64,000 nucleotides of DNA, taken from positions 1-64,000 of the forward strand of contig NZ_SLZN01000004.1 of the NCBI RefSeq assembly GCF_004346035.1, in the 5' to 3' direction. The notes under the pieces are model-generated. The model had not been told where the DNA came from. It worked only from the letters and a program-made list of their open reading frames with translations, and searched no databases. A program made the translations under genes and the position numbers. This stretch comes from Acidomonas methanolica (lineage in GTDB: Bacteria; Pseudomonadota; Alphaproteobacteria; Acetobacterales; Acetobacteraceae). Positions 7,793 to 16,359 of this stretch are shown piece by piece. How positions within the stretch are numbered: position 1 is the stretch's first letter; every line of letters starts with the position of its first letter.

Positions 7793-8689
7793 TCAGTTTC
7801 GGCTTTCGCCGAGGGAGAATTCGACCGGCACGGTGAGCATGACGGGATCGCCCGCCACGGAATCGGGCGGGGCGGGCAGAGGATCGGCGCGCCGGACCAG
7901 CTCCAGCGTCTCCCGGTCCAGCGTCTCGTAGCCGGAACTGCTTTCCAGACTGGCGGAGAGGACATGCCCGGCCCGGTTCATGGCGAAATGCAGCATCGCC
8001 GTGCCCTGCTCATGATCCGCCTGAGCGGCGGCGGGATAACGCTTGAAGCGTTCCAGCCGCGCGAGCAGGGCGTCTTGCCACCGCGCCGGTGTAGAGGAGG
8101 CGTGTGAGGAGGGCGAGCCGTCGGCAGGGGCGGCGGGATGAGTCGCCGAAACGCTTTCGGCGGAGGGCGGGGCCGTCGTTTCCGTCGCCGGATTCAGCGT
8201 CTTGGGGCTTGGCGTCTCCAGCCCCGCCATTTCCGCGCCGGGCCTTCTCGGGACATGTGTTTTCGGCTGGGGAGCAGGTTTCGCCGACTTTCGCGGTTCG
8301 GCCCGTTTCTCGATCTTCGCTACCGGCACGGGCGGCAGCGGCACGGGAGACGGCGGTGCGGTGAGTTCCTGTGACGGAGGCGTCGGAGCGGGCGCGGACG
8401 CGGCTTGCGCGACGTCATGTTGCGGGCCGACCCTGAGATCCGGTCGCATCGGCTGGGCCGCGACTGGCTCCGGCGCGAGATCGACGGCGATCGCGGCCGG
8501 GATTGCCGTCGGCGCGGGCGGAGCGGGAAAGTGGGTGGCCATCCACACCAGCCCGCCTCCTGCCGCCCCGACGGCCAGAAAGGAGCTGCTCCATCGCAGC
8601 ACGTCCTCGCGCCGCCGCAGGCGCGCGGCGTGACTCCGCCACTGCGCGAAGCCGGACGATGAGGCGTGCCGCGCCGCTGCCTGCCTCAT
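7793..8689 (-). CDS. tonB: Energy transducer TonB
   Basis: Links the proton-motive force, collected by ExbB-ExbD, to outer-membrane TonB-dependent receptors. A single transmembrane anchor lies near residues 33-53 (FLAVGAAGGGLVWMATHF). A long Pro/Ala-rich periplasmic spacer follows, then a C-terminal TonB domain of about 90 residues (WQDALLARLERFKRYPAAAQ onward, with the conserved YP) ending at 298. It overlaps exbD by 4 nt and is the last gene of an exbB-exbD-tonB operon. If exbD is really broken, coupling of tonB translation would suffer too. Probably iron-regulated through the Fur-like box upstream of exbB. Confidence 0.88.
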   Translation of the reverse strand: MRQAAARHASSSGFAQWRSHAARLRRREDVLRWSSSFLAVGAAGGGLVWMATHFPAPPAPTAIPAAIAVDLAPEPVAAQPMRPDLRVGPQHDVAQAASAPAPTPPSQELTAPPSPVPLPPVPVAKIEKRAEPRKSAKPAPQPKTHVPRRPGAEMAGLETPSPKTLNPATETTAPPSAESVSATHPAAPADGSPSSHASSTPARWQDALLARLERFKRYPAAAQADHEQGTAMLHFAMNRAGHVLSASLESSSGYETLDRETLELVRRADPLPAPPDSVAGDPVMLTVPVEFSLGESRN

Positions 8690-9139
8690 GGCGGCGCGTC
8701 CGGAGCCGGAGCGGCGCTCCCTTCCGCCTCACCTTGCAGATTGACCAGCGCGATCCTGAGATAGCCCGCCGCGCGGAGCCTATCCATCACGCCCATCAGC
8801 GCGCCGTATTCGACGGTCTTGTCGGCGCGCAGGAAGATGCGCTCGTCCCTGTTCCCCTTGGTCGCGACAGCCAGCGCCGAGGCCAGGCCGCCCATCGTCA
8901 CATCGTCCTCGCCCAGCGCCAGGGAGTGATCGGCCTTCACCGTCAGGAACACCGGATCGTCCGCGGCGCGGCGCGGGCTTTTCCGTCGACGAGGGCAGGT
9001 CCACCGGCACGTTGACCGTGGTCAGCGGGGCTGTGACCATGAAGATCACCAGCAGCACCAGCATCACGTCGATGAACGGCGTGACGTTGATCTCGCTGGC
9101 CTCGTGCGGCGTCTCGTCGGCATGGCGCAGGCGGATCAT
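8686..9139 (-). pseudogene. exbD: ExbD, reading frame broken by an apparent frameshift
   Basis: The N-terminal half (from ATG at 9139) reads as ExbD: an [19 protein letters not shown] transmembrane segment with the essential Asp, up to STEKPAPRR. After that the frame shifts into nonsense. The remaining periplasmic domain ([14 protein letters not shown] onward to 8686) continues in the next frame. The break falls in the G/C-only tract at about 8961-8978, where one extra or two missing bases would restore a normal protein of about 150 residues. Both halves look well conserved, so this is a recent mutation, a sequencing error in a GC repeat, or a programmed shift. The gene is 22 bp from exbB and overlaps tonB by 4 nt. 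Confidence 0.8.
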
Positions 9140-9161
9140 GGAAGTTGGTCCTCCGGGCGAT

Positions 9162-9881
9162 CTACTCGGCCAGCAGCGCGCGCGTGCCGAAGCGCACCAC
9201 CTGCCCGCCGGGGCTCAGCATCTGCGCGCGGGCGAGGTCGCGTGACAGCAGACGCATGACGCCGGTGGTGAGATCGGCCACCTGCGCCCGGCAGGCCGCG
9301 GATTGTCGGACAAGATGGTTGTAGATCACGACCGCCGGAATCGCCGCCACCAGCCCGAGCGCCGTGGCAAGCAGCGCCTCGGCGATGCCCGGCGCGACAA
9401 CGGCGAGGCTGGTGGCCTTGGCCGCCGCAATGCCGGTGAAGCTCGTCATGACGCCCCAGACCGTGCCGAACAGCCCGACGAAGGGCGCGGTCGCGCCGAT
9501 CGTCGCCAGCAGTCCCGTGCCGCGCATGAGCCTGCGCCCTTCGGCCGCCTCCAGCCGCTCCAGATGAAGAATGATTCGCTCCTTCACCCCGTCCCGATCG
9601 TCCGGGATGTCCTGCGAATGGGTCCGCTCATCCGTGGCGGCCGCGATGAACAGCCCTGTCAGCCCGTCCTGGCCCCGGAGCCGTTCCGATGCCAGATGAA
9701 GCGAGGAGGCCTCGGCAAGGATGTGCTCCTCCGCGCGGAGACGGCGTTTGAGGCGAAAGAATTCCACGGATTTCGCAAGAAAGACCGTCCAGCTCATCGC
9801 GGAGGCAAGGACGAGCAGGATCATCACCGTCCGGACGACCGGGCCGGTATTGAGAAACATCTCCCAGGGAGAAGACGACAT
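9162..9881 (-). CDS. exbB: ExbB/TolQ-family proton channel subunit
   Basis: Inner-membrane stator of the TonB energising complex. There is a first transmembrane segment near the N-terminus ([20 protein letters not shown]). Then comes the cytoplasmic loop, and the typical [21 protein letters not shown] segment with [20 protein letters not shown], which forms helices 2 and 3. The start is chosen at ATG 9881 because GGAG lies 7 nt upstream and the protein then begins MSSSPWEMF, as expected for this family. Longer in-frame starts at 9926 or 9959 exist without a clear ribosome site. First gene of exbB-exbD-tonB. The paralogue TolQ is less likely given the tonB neighbour. Confidence 0.88.
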   Translation of the reverse strand: MSSSPWEMFLNTGPVVRTVMILLVLASAMSWTVFLAKSVEFFRLKRRLRAEEHILAEASSLHLASERLRGQDGLTGLFIAAATDERTHSQDIPDDRDGVKERIILHLERLEAAEGRRLMRGTGLLATIGATAPFVGLFGTVWGVMTSFTGIAAAKATSLAVVAPGIAEALLATALGLVAAIPAVVIYNHLVRQSAACRAQVADLTTGVMRLLSRDLARAQMLSPGGQVVRFGTRALLAE

Positions 9882-9979
9882 GAACGATCTCCAGGGTCGT
9901 GCAGCCGCGCCGACAGGGGAGGTCATGTGATGTGGAGCGTGGCGGGCCTGTTCCGCCATATGACGTATGGTGTCAGAAT

Positions 9980-10002
9980 TTGCAACTGAGAATCGTTATT
10001 AT
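9980..10002 (+). promoter_or_regulatory. Candidate Fur box upstream of exbB-exbD-tonB
   Basis: TTGCAACTGAGAAT followed by CGTTATTAT resembles the TTGCAAATGATAAT half-site arrangement of Fur boxes. It lies about 100 bp before the exbB start and overlaps the stop codon of the neighbouring gene. A matching box is found at 61129-61151. Iron regulation of a tonB operon is expected on general grounds. Confidence 0.5.
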
Positions 10003-10985
10003 TTTTTGGCGGTGTCCGGCAGGGCGAGGCGGATCGAGACGGGGCAATGATCGGAGAGATGCGCGCGGTCCTCGGATGACGCGTCACGATAGATCATGAC
10101 CCGCAGACTGTCCGGGATGCGCCATGCACGGGCAGCGTTGCCGAGGAGGAGGTGATCGATGAAATAACTGCCGCCCCAGCAGGGGGTGGCATATCCCGAG
10201 GTGACGAGATCCAGCGGCGCCTCGGCGGTCATTTCGCGCCAGAACGGGTCGTTGACGGTCAGGCGGCGATTGAAATCGCCAAGCAACGCGAAAGGAACTC
10301 CTTCGTCCTGCCGCTGGAGAATCCAGTCGTCGAGCACGGCGATCTGGCGGCGCAGAATGGGGCAGGAATGGCCGCGATCGCCGGGCGGATTGTCCCAGCA
10401 GCCGGTCTTGAGATGCACGACGAGCAGGCGGAGCGTGGTTGCGCCGTCATGCAGCGTCACGTCCAGCCCGCCGCGCAGATGGTGCGGGGCGGCGGGGTCG
10501 GACACGTCGAGCGCGCGGAGTTCGGGGTTGATCTCGACCGCGAGCGATGTGCGGATCGCCAGCCCGACGCGCTGCGGGACGGGATCGTCCGTCAGGATGA
10601 TCCTGTAGCGGTCGGGCGGGAAGATCCGCCGGGCGGCCTCGGGCGAATCGACCTCCTGAAGGGCGACGATATCGGCGTCCAGACGGGCGGCGTAAGAGGC
10701 GAGGCGGCGGTAATCCGCCGGGCTGCGGCGGATGACGTCGGGCGGGATGGCGGGATCGCCCGGGGGGCGGTCAGTCAGCCAGTCCAGGTTCCATGTGGCG
10801 AGCTTGAGCGTATGCGCCGCGGCATGGAAGGGCGCGAGGGCAAGAAACGCCGCCGCGAGCCGTGCCCTGAACCGGGTCGGCGTGTCAGGCGAGCGACGCG
10901 CGGAGGGAAGCCAGCGCCTCGCCCACGCTCTGGGTCTTGCGCGTCTGATCGTCGAGCACGATGACCTTGCCGTTGGCGATGTCAT
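9999..10985 (-). CDS. Exported endonuclease/exonuclease/phosphatase-fold protein
   Basis: DNase I-like fold: LKLATWNLDWL (first strand with Asn), DIVALQEVDS (metal-binding Glu), LLVVHLKTGCW, FALLGDFNRRL (catalytic DxN) and a closing SDHCPVSI (Asp-His). A hydrophobic stretch RLAAAFLALAPFHAAAH just before the domain looks like a signal peptide, so the protein is probably periplasmic. The start is unclear: the only ATG gives a 101-nt overlap with the carbonic anhydrase gene and a basic 40-residue extension before the signal. No in-frame ATG, GTG or TTG codon lies between. It is translated in the same direction just after the carbonic anhydrase gene. Substrate (nucleic acid, lipid or other phosphodiester) unknown. 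Confidence 0.75.
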   Translation of the reverse strand: MTSPTARSSCSTIRRARPRAWARRWLPSARRSPDTPTRFRARLAAAFLALAPFHAAAHTLKLATWNLDWLTDRPPGDPAIPPDVIRRSPADYRRLASYAARLDADIVALQEVDSPEAARRIFPPDRYRIILTDDPVPQRVGLAIRTSLAVEINPELRALDVSDPAAPHHLRGGLDVTLHDGATTLRLLVVHLKTGCWDNPPGDRGHSCPILRRQIAVLDDWILQRQDEGVPFALLGDFNRRLTVNDPFWREMTAEAPLDLVTSGYATPCWGGSYFIDHLLLGNAARAWRIPDSLRVMIYRDASSEDRAHLSDHCPVSIRLALPDTAKK

Positions 10986-11565
10986 AGAACCATCCTGAGA
11001 GCGCCAGCTTGCCTTGCGCGATCGCTCCGGCCACGGCGGGGTGAGTGCGCAGATGGGTCAACTGGAGGAAGATGTTCTGCTCCGCCAGAGCCCGGATGGT
11101 GGCGGGACCGGCATCCTCGGCCTTCAGGGCGATGGCGGCGGCGCGGGCGGCCTGCGCCGAGCCGAGCCAGCGGCGGACCGTGGGCATGTGCTGGAATTTC
11201 GTGTCGTCGTCGATATGCATCAGCGCGTTCATCGCGCCGCAATTCGAGTGGCCGCAGACGACGACGTTGCGGACCCCGAGCGCCAGCACCGCATATTCGA
11301 TGGCCGAGGACACGCCCCCGAGCATCTCGCCATAGGGCGGCACGATGTTGCCCACGTTGCGGACGATGAAAAGCTCGCCAGGCTCGGTCTGGGTGATGAG
11401 GCTCGGGTCGATCCGGCTGTCCGAACAGGTGATGAACAGGGTCTTGGGGAACTGGCTCTCCGCCAGGCTCTCGAAGAGTTCCTGATGCGTGGGGTAGATT
11501 TCCCTGTCGAATTTCTGAACGCCTTCGAGCAGTTCGATCATGCTTTCGTTTGGATCGGGTGCCAT
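10885..11565 (-). CDS. can: Beta-class carbonic anhydrase
   Basis: Interconverts carbon dioxide and bicarbonate, supplying bicarbonate to carboxylases such as acetyl-CoA carboxylase. Zinc ligands are Cys47, His106 and Cys109, with the Asp49-Arg51 dyad in CSDSR and the CGHSNCGA motif. At 226 residues it has the usual length. No signal peptide is present, so it is cytosolic. The AT-rich stretch upstream (11590-11650) probably holds its promoter. The downstream phosphatase-fold gene overlaps its 3' end. Confidence 0.93.
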   Translation of the reverse strand: MAPDPNESMIELLEGVQKFDREIYPTHQELFESLAESQFPKTLFITCSDSRIDPSLITQTEPGELFIVRNVGNIVPPYGEMLGGVSSAIEYAVLALGVRNVVVCGHSNCGAMNALMHIDDDTKFQHMPTVRRWLGSAQAARAAAIALKAEDAGPATIRALAEQNIFLQLTHLRTHPAVAGAIAQGKLALSGWFYDIANGKVIVLDDQTRKTQSVGEALASLRASLA

Positions 11566-11651
11566 GCCTGCGCTCCGGGGAGGTCTGAAACGATTAAAAT
11601 ATGTTTTACGTTGTGAATCCTGAAAAGTTCACGGGAAAATTGAATATGCCG

Positions 11652-14312
11652 TCAAGCGGCCAGCCGGGCGCGGAGCATGTCAAACACGGCCGCCGCATCT
11701 GCGTTCGGGCCGCCCGCCTGCGCCATGTCCGGTCGGCCGCCGCCGCCCTTGCCGCCCATGACCTCGCTGGCAGCGCGGACGAGATCGACCGCGCTGAAAC
11801 GGTCCGTCAGATCCGGCGTGACGGCGATCACCACGCTGCCCTTGCTTTCGGCGCTGGAGACGAGTGCGACCACGCCGGAGCCGATCTGCCTGGCGATCGC
11901 CTCGGCCATCGCCTTGAGCTCGCGCGGGGCGACCTCGCCGAGATCCCTCGGCGCGAAGGTGATGCCGTTGACGGATTCAGTGCCCACCGTGCCGTCGCCT
12001 GTTGCAAGGCGGCGCTGGAGGTCGGAGACCTGCTTTTCGAGCGTGCGGCGTTCCTCGATCAGCGCGGCGAGACGATCCGGCGCTTCGGCGGGTGTACTCT
12101 TGAGCAGGGCGGCCATGCGGTTGAGGCGGTCATCCGCCTCTTTCGTCACCCTGTCCGCCGCGAGTCCGCACACGGCCTCGATCCGGCGCACGCCCGCCGA
12201 AACGCCGCTTTCCGCAACGATGCGGAAAGGGCCGATCTCGCCGGTGCGGGCGACATGGGTGCCGCCGCACAGCTCGATCGAATAGGCGGCGCGGCCTTCC
12301 TCGCCGCCGCCCATCGCCACCACGCGCACCTCGTCGCCGTATTTCTCGCCGAACAGGGCCATGGCGCCCTCCGCGACCGCTTTTTCCGGCGTCATGATGC
12401 GGGTTTCGACGGCGGTGTTCTCGCGGATGCGCGCATTCACCTCGGCCTCGACCGTGGAGAGTTCCTCCGCCGTGATCGGGCGGGGCTGGGACACGTCGAA
12501 GCGCAGGCGGTCCGGCGCGTTCAGGCTGCCTTTCTGCGCGACATGGGTGCCGAGATGTCGGCGCAGCGCTTCATGTAGCAGATGGGTGGCGGAGTGATGT
12601 CCGCGCACGGCCTGACGGCGCGTATGGTCGATTTCCGCCGTGACCGCGAGGCCGGGGCGGAGCGTGCCTTCCTCGACCGTGCCGTAATGCACGAAGAGAT
12701 CGCCGTTGCGCTTCTGCGTGTCGGTGATGCGGACGCGCAGGCCGGGCGCGGTGAGCGCGCCGTGATCGCCGACCTGGCCGCCGCTCTCGGCGTAGAACGG
12801 CGTCTGGTTGAGCAGGATGGCGACCTCCTGCCCAGGGCTGGCGCTGTCGAGCATGGTGTTGCCATGGGCGATGAGGAGGATCTCGCCGTCGCTCTTCTCG
12901 GTGGAATAGCCGAGGAATTCCGTGGGCCCGAAGCGGTCACGCGCGTCGAACCAGACGGTTTCCGCCGCCGCGTCGCCGGACCCGGTCCAGGCGGCGCGGG
13001 CGCGGCGGCGCTGCTCACCCATGGCGGCGTCGAACCCCGCCACATCGACCGTCCGGCCCTGTTCGCGCAGCGCGTCCTGTGTGAGATCGAGCGGGAAGCC
13101 GAATGTGTCATACAGCTTGAACGCGATCTCGCCGGCAAGCGCCTGCCCGTCGCCGAGCCTGCCGGTTTCCTCGGCCAGCAGATGCATGCCGCGGTCGAGC
13201 AGGGCGGTGAAGCGCTCTTCCTCGCCGCGCATGGTTTCGGCGATCAGGGCCTGATGCTGGACCAGCTCCGGATAGGCCGCGCCCATCTTGCCGATCAGGG
13301 CGGGGAGCAGCTTGTAGAAGACTGGCTCGCGCGCGCCGAGGCGCTGGAGATGGCGCATGGCGCGGCGCATGATGCGGCGCAGCACATAGCCGCGCCCGTC
13401 CTTCGCCGGCATCACGCCGTCGGCGATCAGGAAGGCGGTGGAGCGCAGATGGTCCGCCACCACGCGGTGGCTGGCGCGCAACTCGCCGTCGCAATCCGTG
13501 TTCAGCAGGGAACCGGTCGCCTCGACGAGGGTGCGCAGCGTGTCTGTATCGTAGACGTCCTGCTTGCCCTGCATGACGGCGGCGAAGCGTTCCAGCCCCA
13601 TGCCGGTATCGATCGAGGGGCGGGGGAGCGGCGTGCGCGTGCCCGGCGGGTCCTCGAAGAACTGCATGAAGACGAGGTTCCAGATTTCGACGAAGCGGTC
13701 TCCGTCCTCCTCCGGCGAGCCGGGCGGTCCGCCCCAGATATGAGGGCCGTGATCGAAGAAGATCTCGGAGCAAGGGCCGCACGGGCCGGTATCGCCCATG
13801 CGCCAGAAATTGTCGGCGGTCGGGATGCGAATGATCTTTTCGTCCGGCAGACCGGCGATCCTGCGCCAGAGGGCGGCGGCGTCTTCGTCCTCCGCATAGA
13901 CGGTGGCGAGCAGCTTCTCCTTCGGGATGGCGAAATCGCGCGTCAGGAGAGTCCAGGCGAATTCGATCGCCTCGGCCTTGAAGTAATCGCCGAAGGAGAA
14001 ATTGCCCAGCATTTCGAAAAAGGTCAGGTGGCGCGCGGTATAGCCGACATTGTCGAGATCATTATGCTTGCCGCCCGCGCGAACGACCTTCTGGGCGGTG
14101 GTGGCGCGGCTGTAGGGGCGCGTTTCCTGGCCGGTGAAGACGTTCTTGAACGGCACCATGCCCGCATTGGTGAAGAGCAGGGTGGGATCGTTCTGCGGCA
14201 CGAGCGACGCCGAGGGAACGATGCGGTGCCCGTTCTTCTCGAAATAGCGCAGGAAGGTCGAGCGCAGATCGTTGCTGCCGGCGGGAATTGGGTGCGAGGT
14301 CGTATCGGTCAT
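11652..14312 (-). CDS. alaS: Alanyl-tRNA synthetase
   Basis: Class II synthetase of 886 residues that charges tRNA-Ala. The catalytic core ([20 protein letters not shown], then [13 protein letters not shown] and [13 protein letters not shown]) is followed by the editing domain with [12 protein letters not shown] and the zinc-binding [14 protein letters not shown]. The C-Ala domain ends [16 protein letters not shown]. The start is taken at ATG 14312 ([13 protein letters not shown]) rather than 14336, since the family begins shortly before the LRSTFL segment. It stands alone between can and a GtrA-like gene. Confidence 0.96.
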   Translation of the reverse strand: MTDTTSHPIPAGSNDLRSTFLRYFEKNGHRIVPSASLVPQNDPTLLFTNAGMVPFKNVFTGQETRPYSRATTAQKVVRAGGKHNDLDNVGYTARHLTFFEMLGNFSFGDYFKAEAIEFAWTLLTRDFAIPKEKLLATVYAEDEDAAALWRRIAGLPDEKIIRIPTADNFWRMGDTGPCGPCSEIFFDHGPHIWGGPPGSPEEDGDRFVEIWNLVFMQFFEDPPGTRTPLPRPSIDTGMGLERFAAVMQGKQDVYDTDTLRTLVEATGSLLNTDCDGELRASHRVVADHLRSTAFLIADGVMPAKDGRGYVLRRIMRRAMRHLQRLGAREPVFYKLLPALIGKMGAAYPELVQHQALIAETMRGEEERFTALLDRGMHLLAEETGRLGDGQALAGEIAFKLYDTFGFPLDLTQDALREQGRTVDVAGFDAAMGEQRRRARAAWTGSGDAAAETVWFDARDRFGPTEFLGYSTEKSDGEILLIAHGNTMLDSASPGQEVAILLNQTPFYAESGGQVGDHGALTAPGLRVRITDTQKRNGDLFVHYGTVEEGTLRPGLAVTAEIDHTRRQAVRGHHSATHLLHEALRRHLGTHVAQKGSLNAPDRLRFDVSQPRPITAEELSTVEAEVNARIRENTAVETRIMTPEKAVAEGAMALFGEKYGDEVRVVAMGGGEEGRAAYSIELCGGTHVARTGEIGPFRIVAESGVSAGVRRIEAVCGLAADRVTKEADDRLNRMAALLKSTPAEAPDRLAALIEERRTLEKQVSDLQRRLATGDGTVGTESVNGITFAPRDLGEVAPRELKAMAEAIARQIGSGVVALVSSAESKGSVVIAVTPDLTDRFSAVDLVRAASEVMGGKGGGGRPDMAQAGGPNADAAAVFDMLRARLAA

Positions 14313-14387
14313 GGAGGCGTGATGGTTCCGGAACACGGGAGTTCCGCCTTCCTAGAGCATCGCGCGGGTAAAGGAAATGTCGCGCCG

Positions 14388-14792
14388 CTATGGAGCCGGG
14401 CGATCACGGAAGACGTGACGGCGGGAGAGGGTGAAATTGGCCCCCAATCCGGCCACCGCACCGGCTGCGAGCGGGAAGACAGGGTTGCGCGCGCAGAAGG
14501 GAATGAACAGGCAGAAGGCGAAAACCGTTCCGCGATTGAGGCAGAATCCCGCACTGTTGGCGGCAAGGAAGCGCAGCCATTGCGCGAGGATATGATGCTG
14601 GCGACCGAGGCCGCGAAAGGTCCAGACGCGGTGCAGCAGCCAGTTGAGCGTGGCCGCGACGAAATAGCCGCTTAACAGGGCGATTGTCAGACCGGTCAGG
14701 GGGCGCAGCAGATAGACCGTCGCCGTATCCCAACCGAATCCGAGTCCGCCGACCAGGCCGAAGCGTAGAAACTGGGCGAAAGAGTGCGGCAT
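14388..14792 (-). CDS. GtrA-like membrane protein
   Basis: A 134-residue protein with about four transmembrane helices: FLRFGLVGGLGFGWDTATVYLL, GLTIALLSGYFVAATLNWLL, a third near FLAANSAGFCLNRGTVFAF and a fourth near FPLAAGAVAGLGANFTL. The NWLLHRVWTFRG segment and closing SRRHVFRD are typical of GtrA family proteins, thought to flip polyprenyl-phosphate sugars or assist cell-envelope glycosylation. ATG 14792 is used because the upstream in-frame extension is Arg/Ser-rich and runs through the ompA terminator. No partner glycosyltransferase is adjacent. Confidence 0.8.
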   Translation of the reverse strand: MPHSFAQFLRFGLVGGLGFGWDTATVYLLRPLTGLTIALLSGYFVAATLNWLLHRVWTFRGLGRQHHILAQWLRFLAANSAGFCLNRGTVFAFCLFIPFCARNPVFPLAAGAVAGLGANFTLSRRHVFRDRPAP

Positions 14793-14860
14793 GAGGCTGG
14801 AACTGCCTGCTGATGAAGAAATGCTCCGGCTGCCGCGGAGGCGGAGAAGCCGGAAAAGCG

Positions 14861-14886
14861 AAAAGGGCGCCGAAAGGCGCCCTTTT
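14861..14886 (-). terminator. Intrinsic terminator downstream of the OmpA gene
   Basis: A perfect 11-bp stem (14861-14871 with 14876-14886) closes a GAAA tetraloop, with four Ts at the end on either strand. It lies about 50 bp past the ompA stop and before the GtrA-like gene. Confidence 0.85.
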
Positions 14887-14937
14887 GCATCACCGTCTCT
14901 CCTGCCGAGGCAGGAGAGGATCGGATCATCCCTGCGA

Positions 14938-16077
14938 TCAGCGAAGGATGATTTCGACGCGACGGTTCTGCGGCTCGCGGGTGTTCGGGCCCGTCGGCAC
15001 CAGCGGGTGCGATTCGCCATAGCCGTGGATGTCGATCACCGTGGCGGGAACGCCATCGCGGATCAGCTCGGCCTTGACGGACTGGGCGCGACGGATCGAC
15101 AGACCCATGTTGTAGCGCTCACCACGCGGACCGGGATGGGCCGCCGAGTTGTCGGTGTAGCCGTTGACCTCGATGCGCGTCGTCTGGACGTGGGTCGAAG
15201 CCTGGGCGGCCTGCGCGACGATCTCACGAGCGCGCGGGGTCAGGTTCGACTTGTCCCAGTCGAAGAACACCAGGTAGGTGCGGGCCGGAGCCGGAGCCGG
15301 CGGCACGACGACGGGAGCCGGCGGCGGCGGCGGCGGAGCCGTGTTGAACGCGTAACGCAGACCCAGAATGAACTGGTGGCTGAAGTTCTCGTTGATATCG
15401 GCATTGCCCTTGTGCACGCCGGTGCTGTTCCACGACGTCGAGTTGTAGGCGCCGTTGTAGAACGTCTGGCCGATCATGCGGTATTCGACTTCGAGAGCCA
15501 GGCCCGGCACGTTCGGAATGTCATAGGCCGCACCGACGATGCCCTGATAGGCGAAGCTGCCGTTGGTGCCGCCCATGCGGTTCACGGCACCGTTGGTGTA
15601 GGCCGTGGTGAGCGGGCTGTAGTGCTGCCACAGGTAGCCGGCGCCGACGCCGACGAAGGGCGTGACCGGCACGTTGATGCCGAACCGGGCCAGATCGATG
15701 TCATAGAGGACGTTCACGAAACCGCCGTAGGAGTCGGAATGGCCGCTCGTCGTGCCATTGCCCCAGGTGGGACGGCGGTGGTTGAAATTGTTGTAGTTAT
15801 AGACACCCTCGATTTCCACACGCAGGCCGTTGCCGAAGCCCCAGCCGAACGAGCCGAAGCCCGTGAAGCCGTCCTTCGGACGGTAGCGTGACGACGTCCC
15901 GCCGTTACCCGTCGAGCCGTCGGCTTCGGTCGTCGGCGAGAAATGGGTGTGCTGCTGCTGGACCAGGTTATAGCCGCCGCCGAGATCGACGTAGGGGCCG
16001 GTTATGGTGCTCGCCGAGGCGACCGCCGGAGCGACCGCCAGGGACGTCATCGCAAGAAGTGCAGTGCGGAGACGCAT
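14938..16077 (-). CDS. OmpA-family outer-membrane porin
   Basis: A 379-residue secreted protein. The signal peptide is residues 1 to about 22 (MRLRTALLAMTSLAVAPAVA, cleaved near SASA-ST). An eight-stranded beta-barrel domain with Tyr/Gly/Asn-rich strands runs to about 250, followed by a Pro-rich linker (APPPPPPAPVVVPPAPAPA). The OmpA peptidoglycan-binding domain (YLVFFDWDKSNLTPRAREIV, then VNGYTDNS, LSIRRAQSVKAEL and NRRVEIILR) closes it. GAGGAC lies 7 nt before the ATG. The barrel fixes the envelope to peptidoglycan and may form a small pore. A structured 280-bp intergenic region precedes it and a strong terminator follows. Confidence 0.92.
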   Translation of the reverse strand: MRLRTALLAMTSLAVAPAVASASTITGPYVDLGGGYNLVQQQHTHFSPTTEADGSTGNGGTSSRYRPKDGFTGFGSFGWGFGNGLRVEIEGVYNYNNFNHRRPTWGNGTTSGHSDSYGGFVNVLYDIDLARFGINVPVTPFVGVGAGYLWQHYSPLTTAYTNGAVNRMGGTNGSFAYQGIVGAAYDIPNVPGLALEVEYRMIGQTFYNGAYNSTSWNSTGVHKGNADINENFSHQFILGLRYAFNTAPPPPPPAPVVVPPAPAPARTYLVFFDWDKSNLTPRAREIVAQAAQASTHVQTTRIEVNGYTDNSAAHPGPRGERYNMGLSIRRAQSVKAELIRDGVPATVIDIHGYGESHPLVPTGPNTREPQNRRVEIILR

Positions 16078-16206
16078 CTATTTTGTCCTCAATAATTCAT
16101 CCATTCGAGACTGCCGTCATTGTCCCTGGCGGGACGCGGGCAACAGCCTCAGCGTGATGCATAAGTGCGTATAGATCGCCCGGTTCCTCCGGTGAAAGCT
16201 GATTGC

Positions 16207-16336
16207 GGGCCATACGGGTCATTACCTGACGACCCGTGGCCAAACTGCAACAGTTTATTCCGGCGAGAAGACGAACGCCCTATCGGGGCACGCTGTCTCT
16301 CTACCCGGAGCCGGTTCGTGACGCCAGTCGAACCGG
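16207..16336. promoter_or_regulatory. Two inverted repeats between aroKB and the OmpA gene
   Basis: The first has arms GGCCA-CGGGTC (16207-16220, with a 2-nt bulge) and GACCCGTGGCC (16231-16241) around a 10-nt loop. The second has CCGGTTCG (16311-16318) and CGAACCGG (16329-16336), also around 10 nt. Neither is followed by a T-run. The second lies just past the aroKB stop and may end that transcript. The first may be an operator or a leader hairpin of ompA. Confidence 0.45.
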
Positions 16337-16359
16337 ATGACTATTTGAGAAAATATATT

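Noticed and set aside
12582-14675. 697-codon plus-strand frame opposite alaS
   Set aside because: Antisense shadow of alaS. No domain, and it would extend into the GtrA-like gene.
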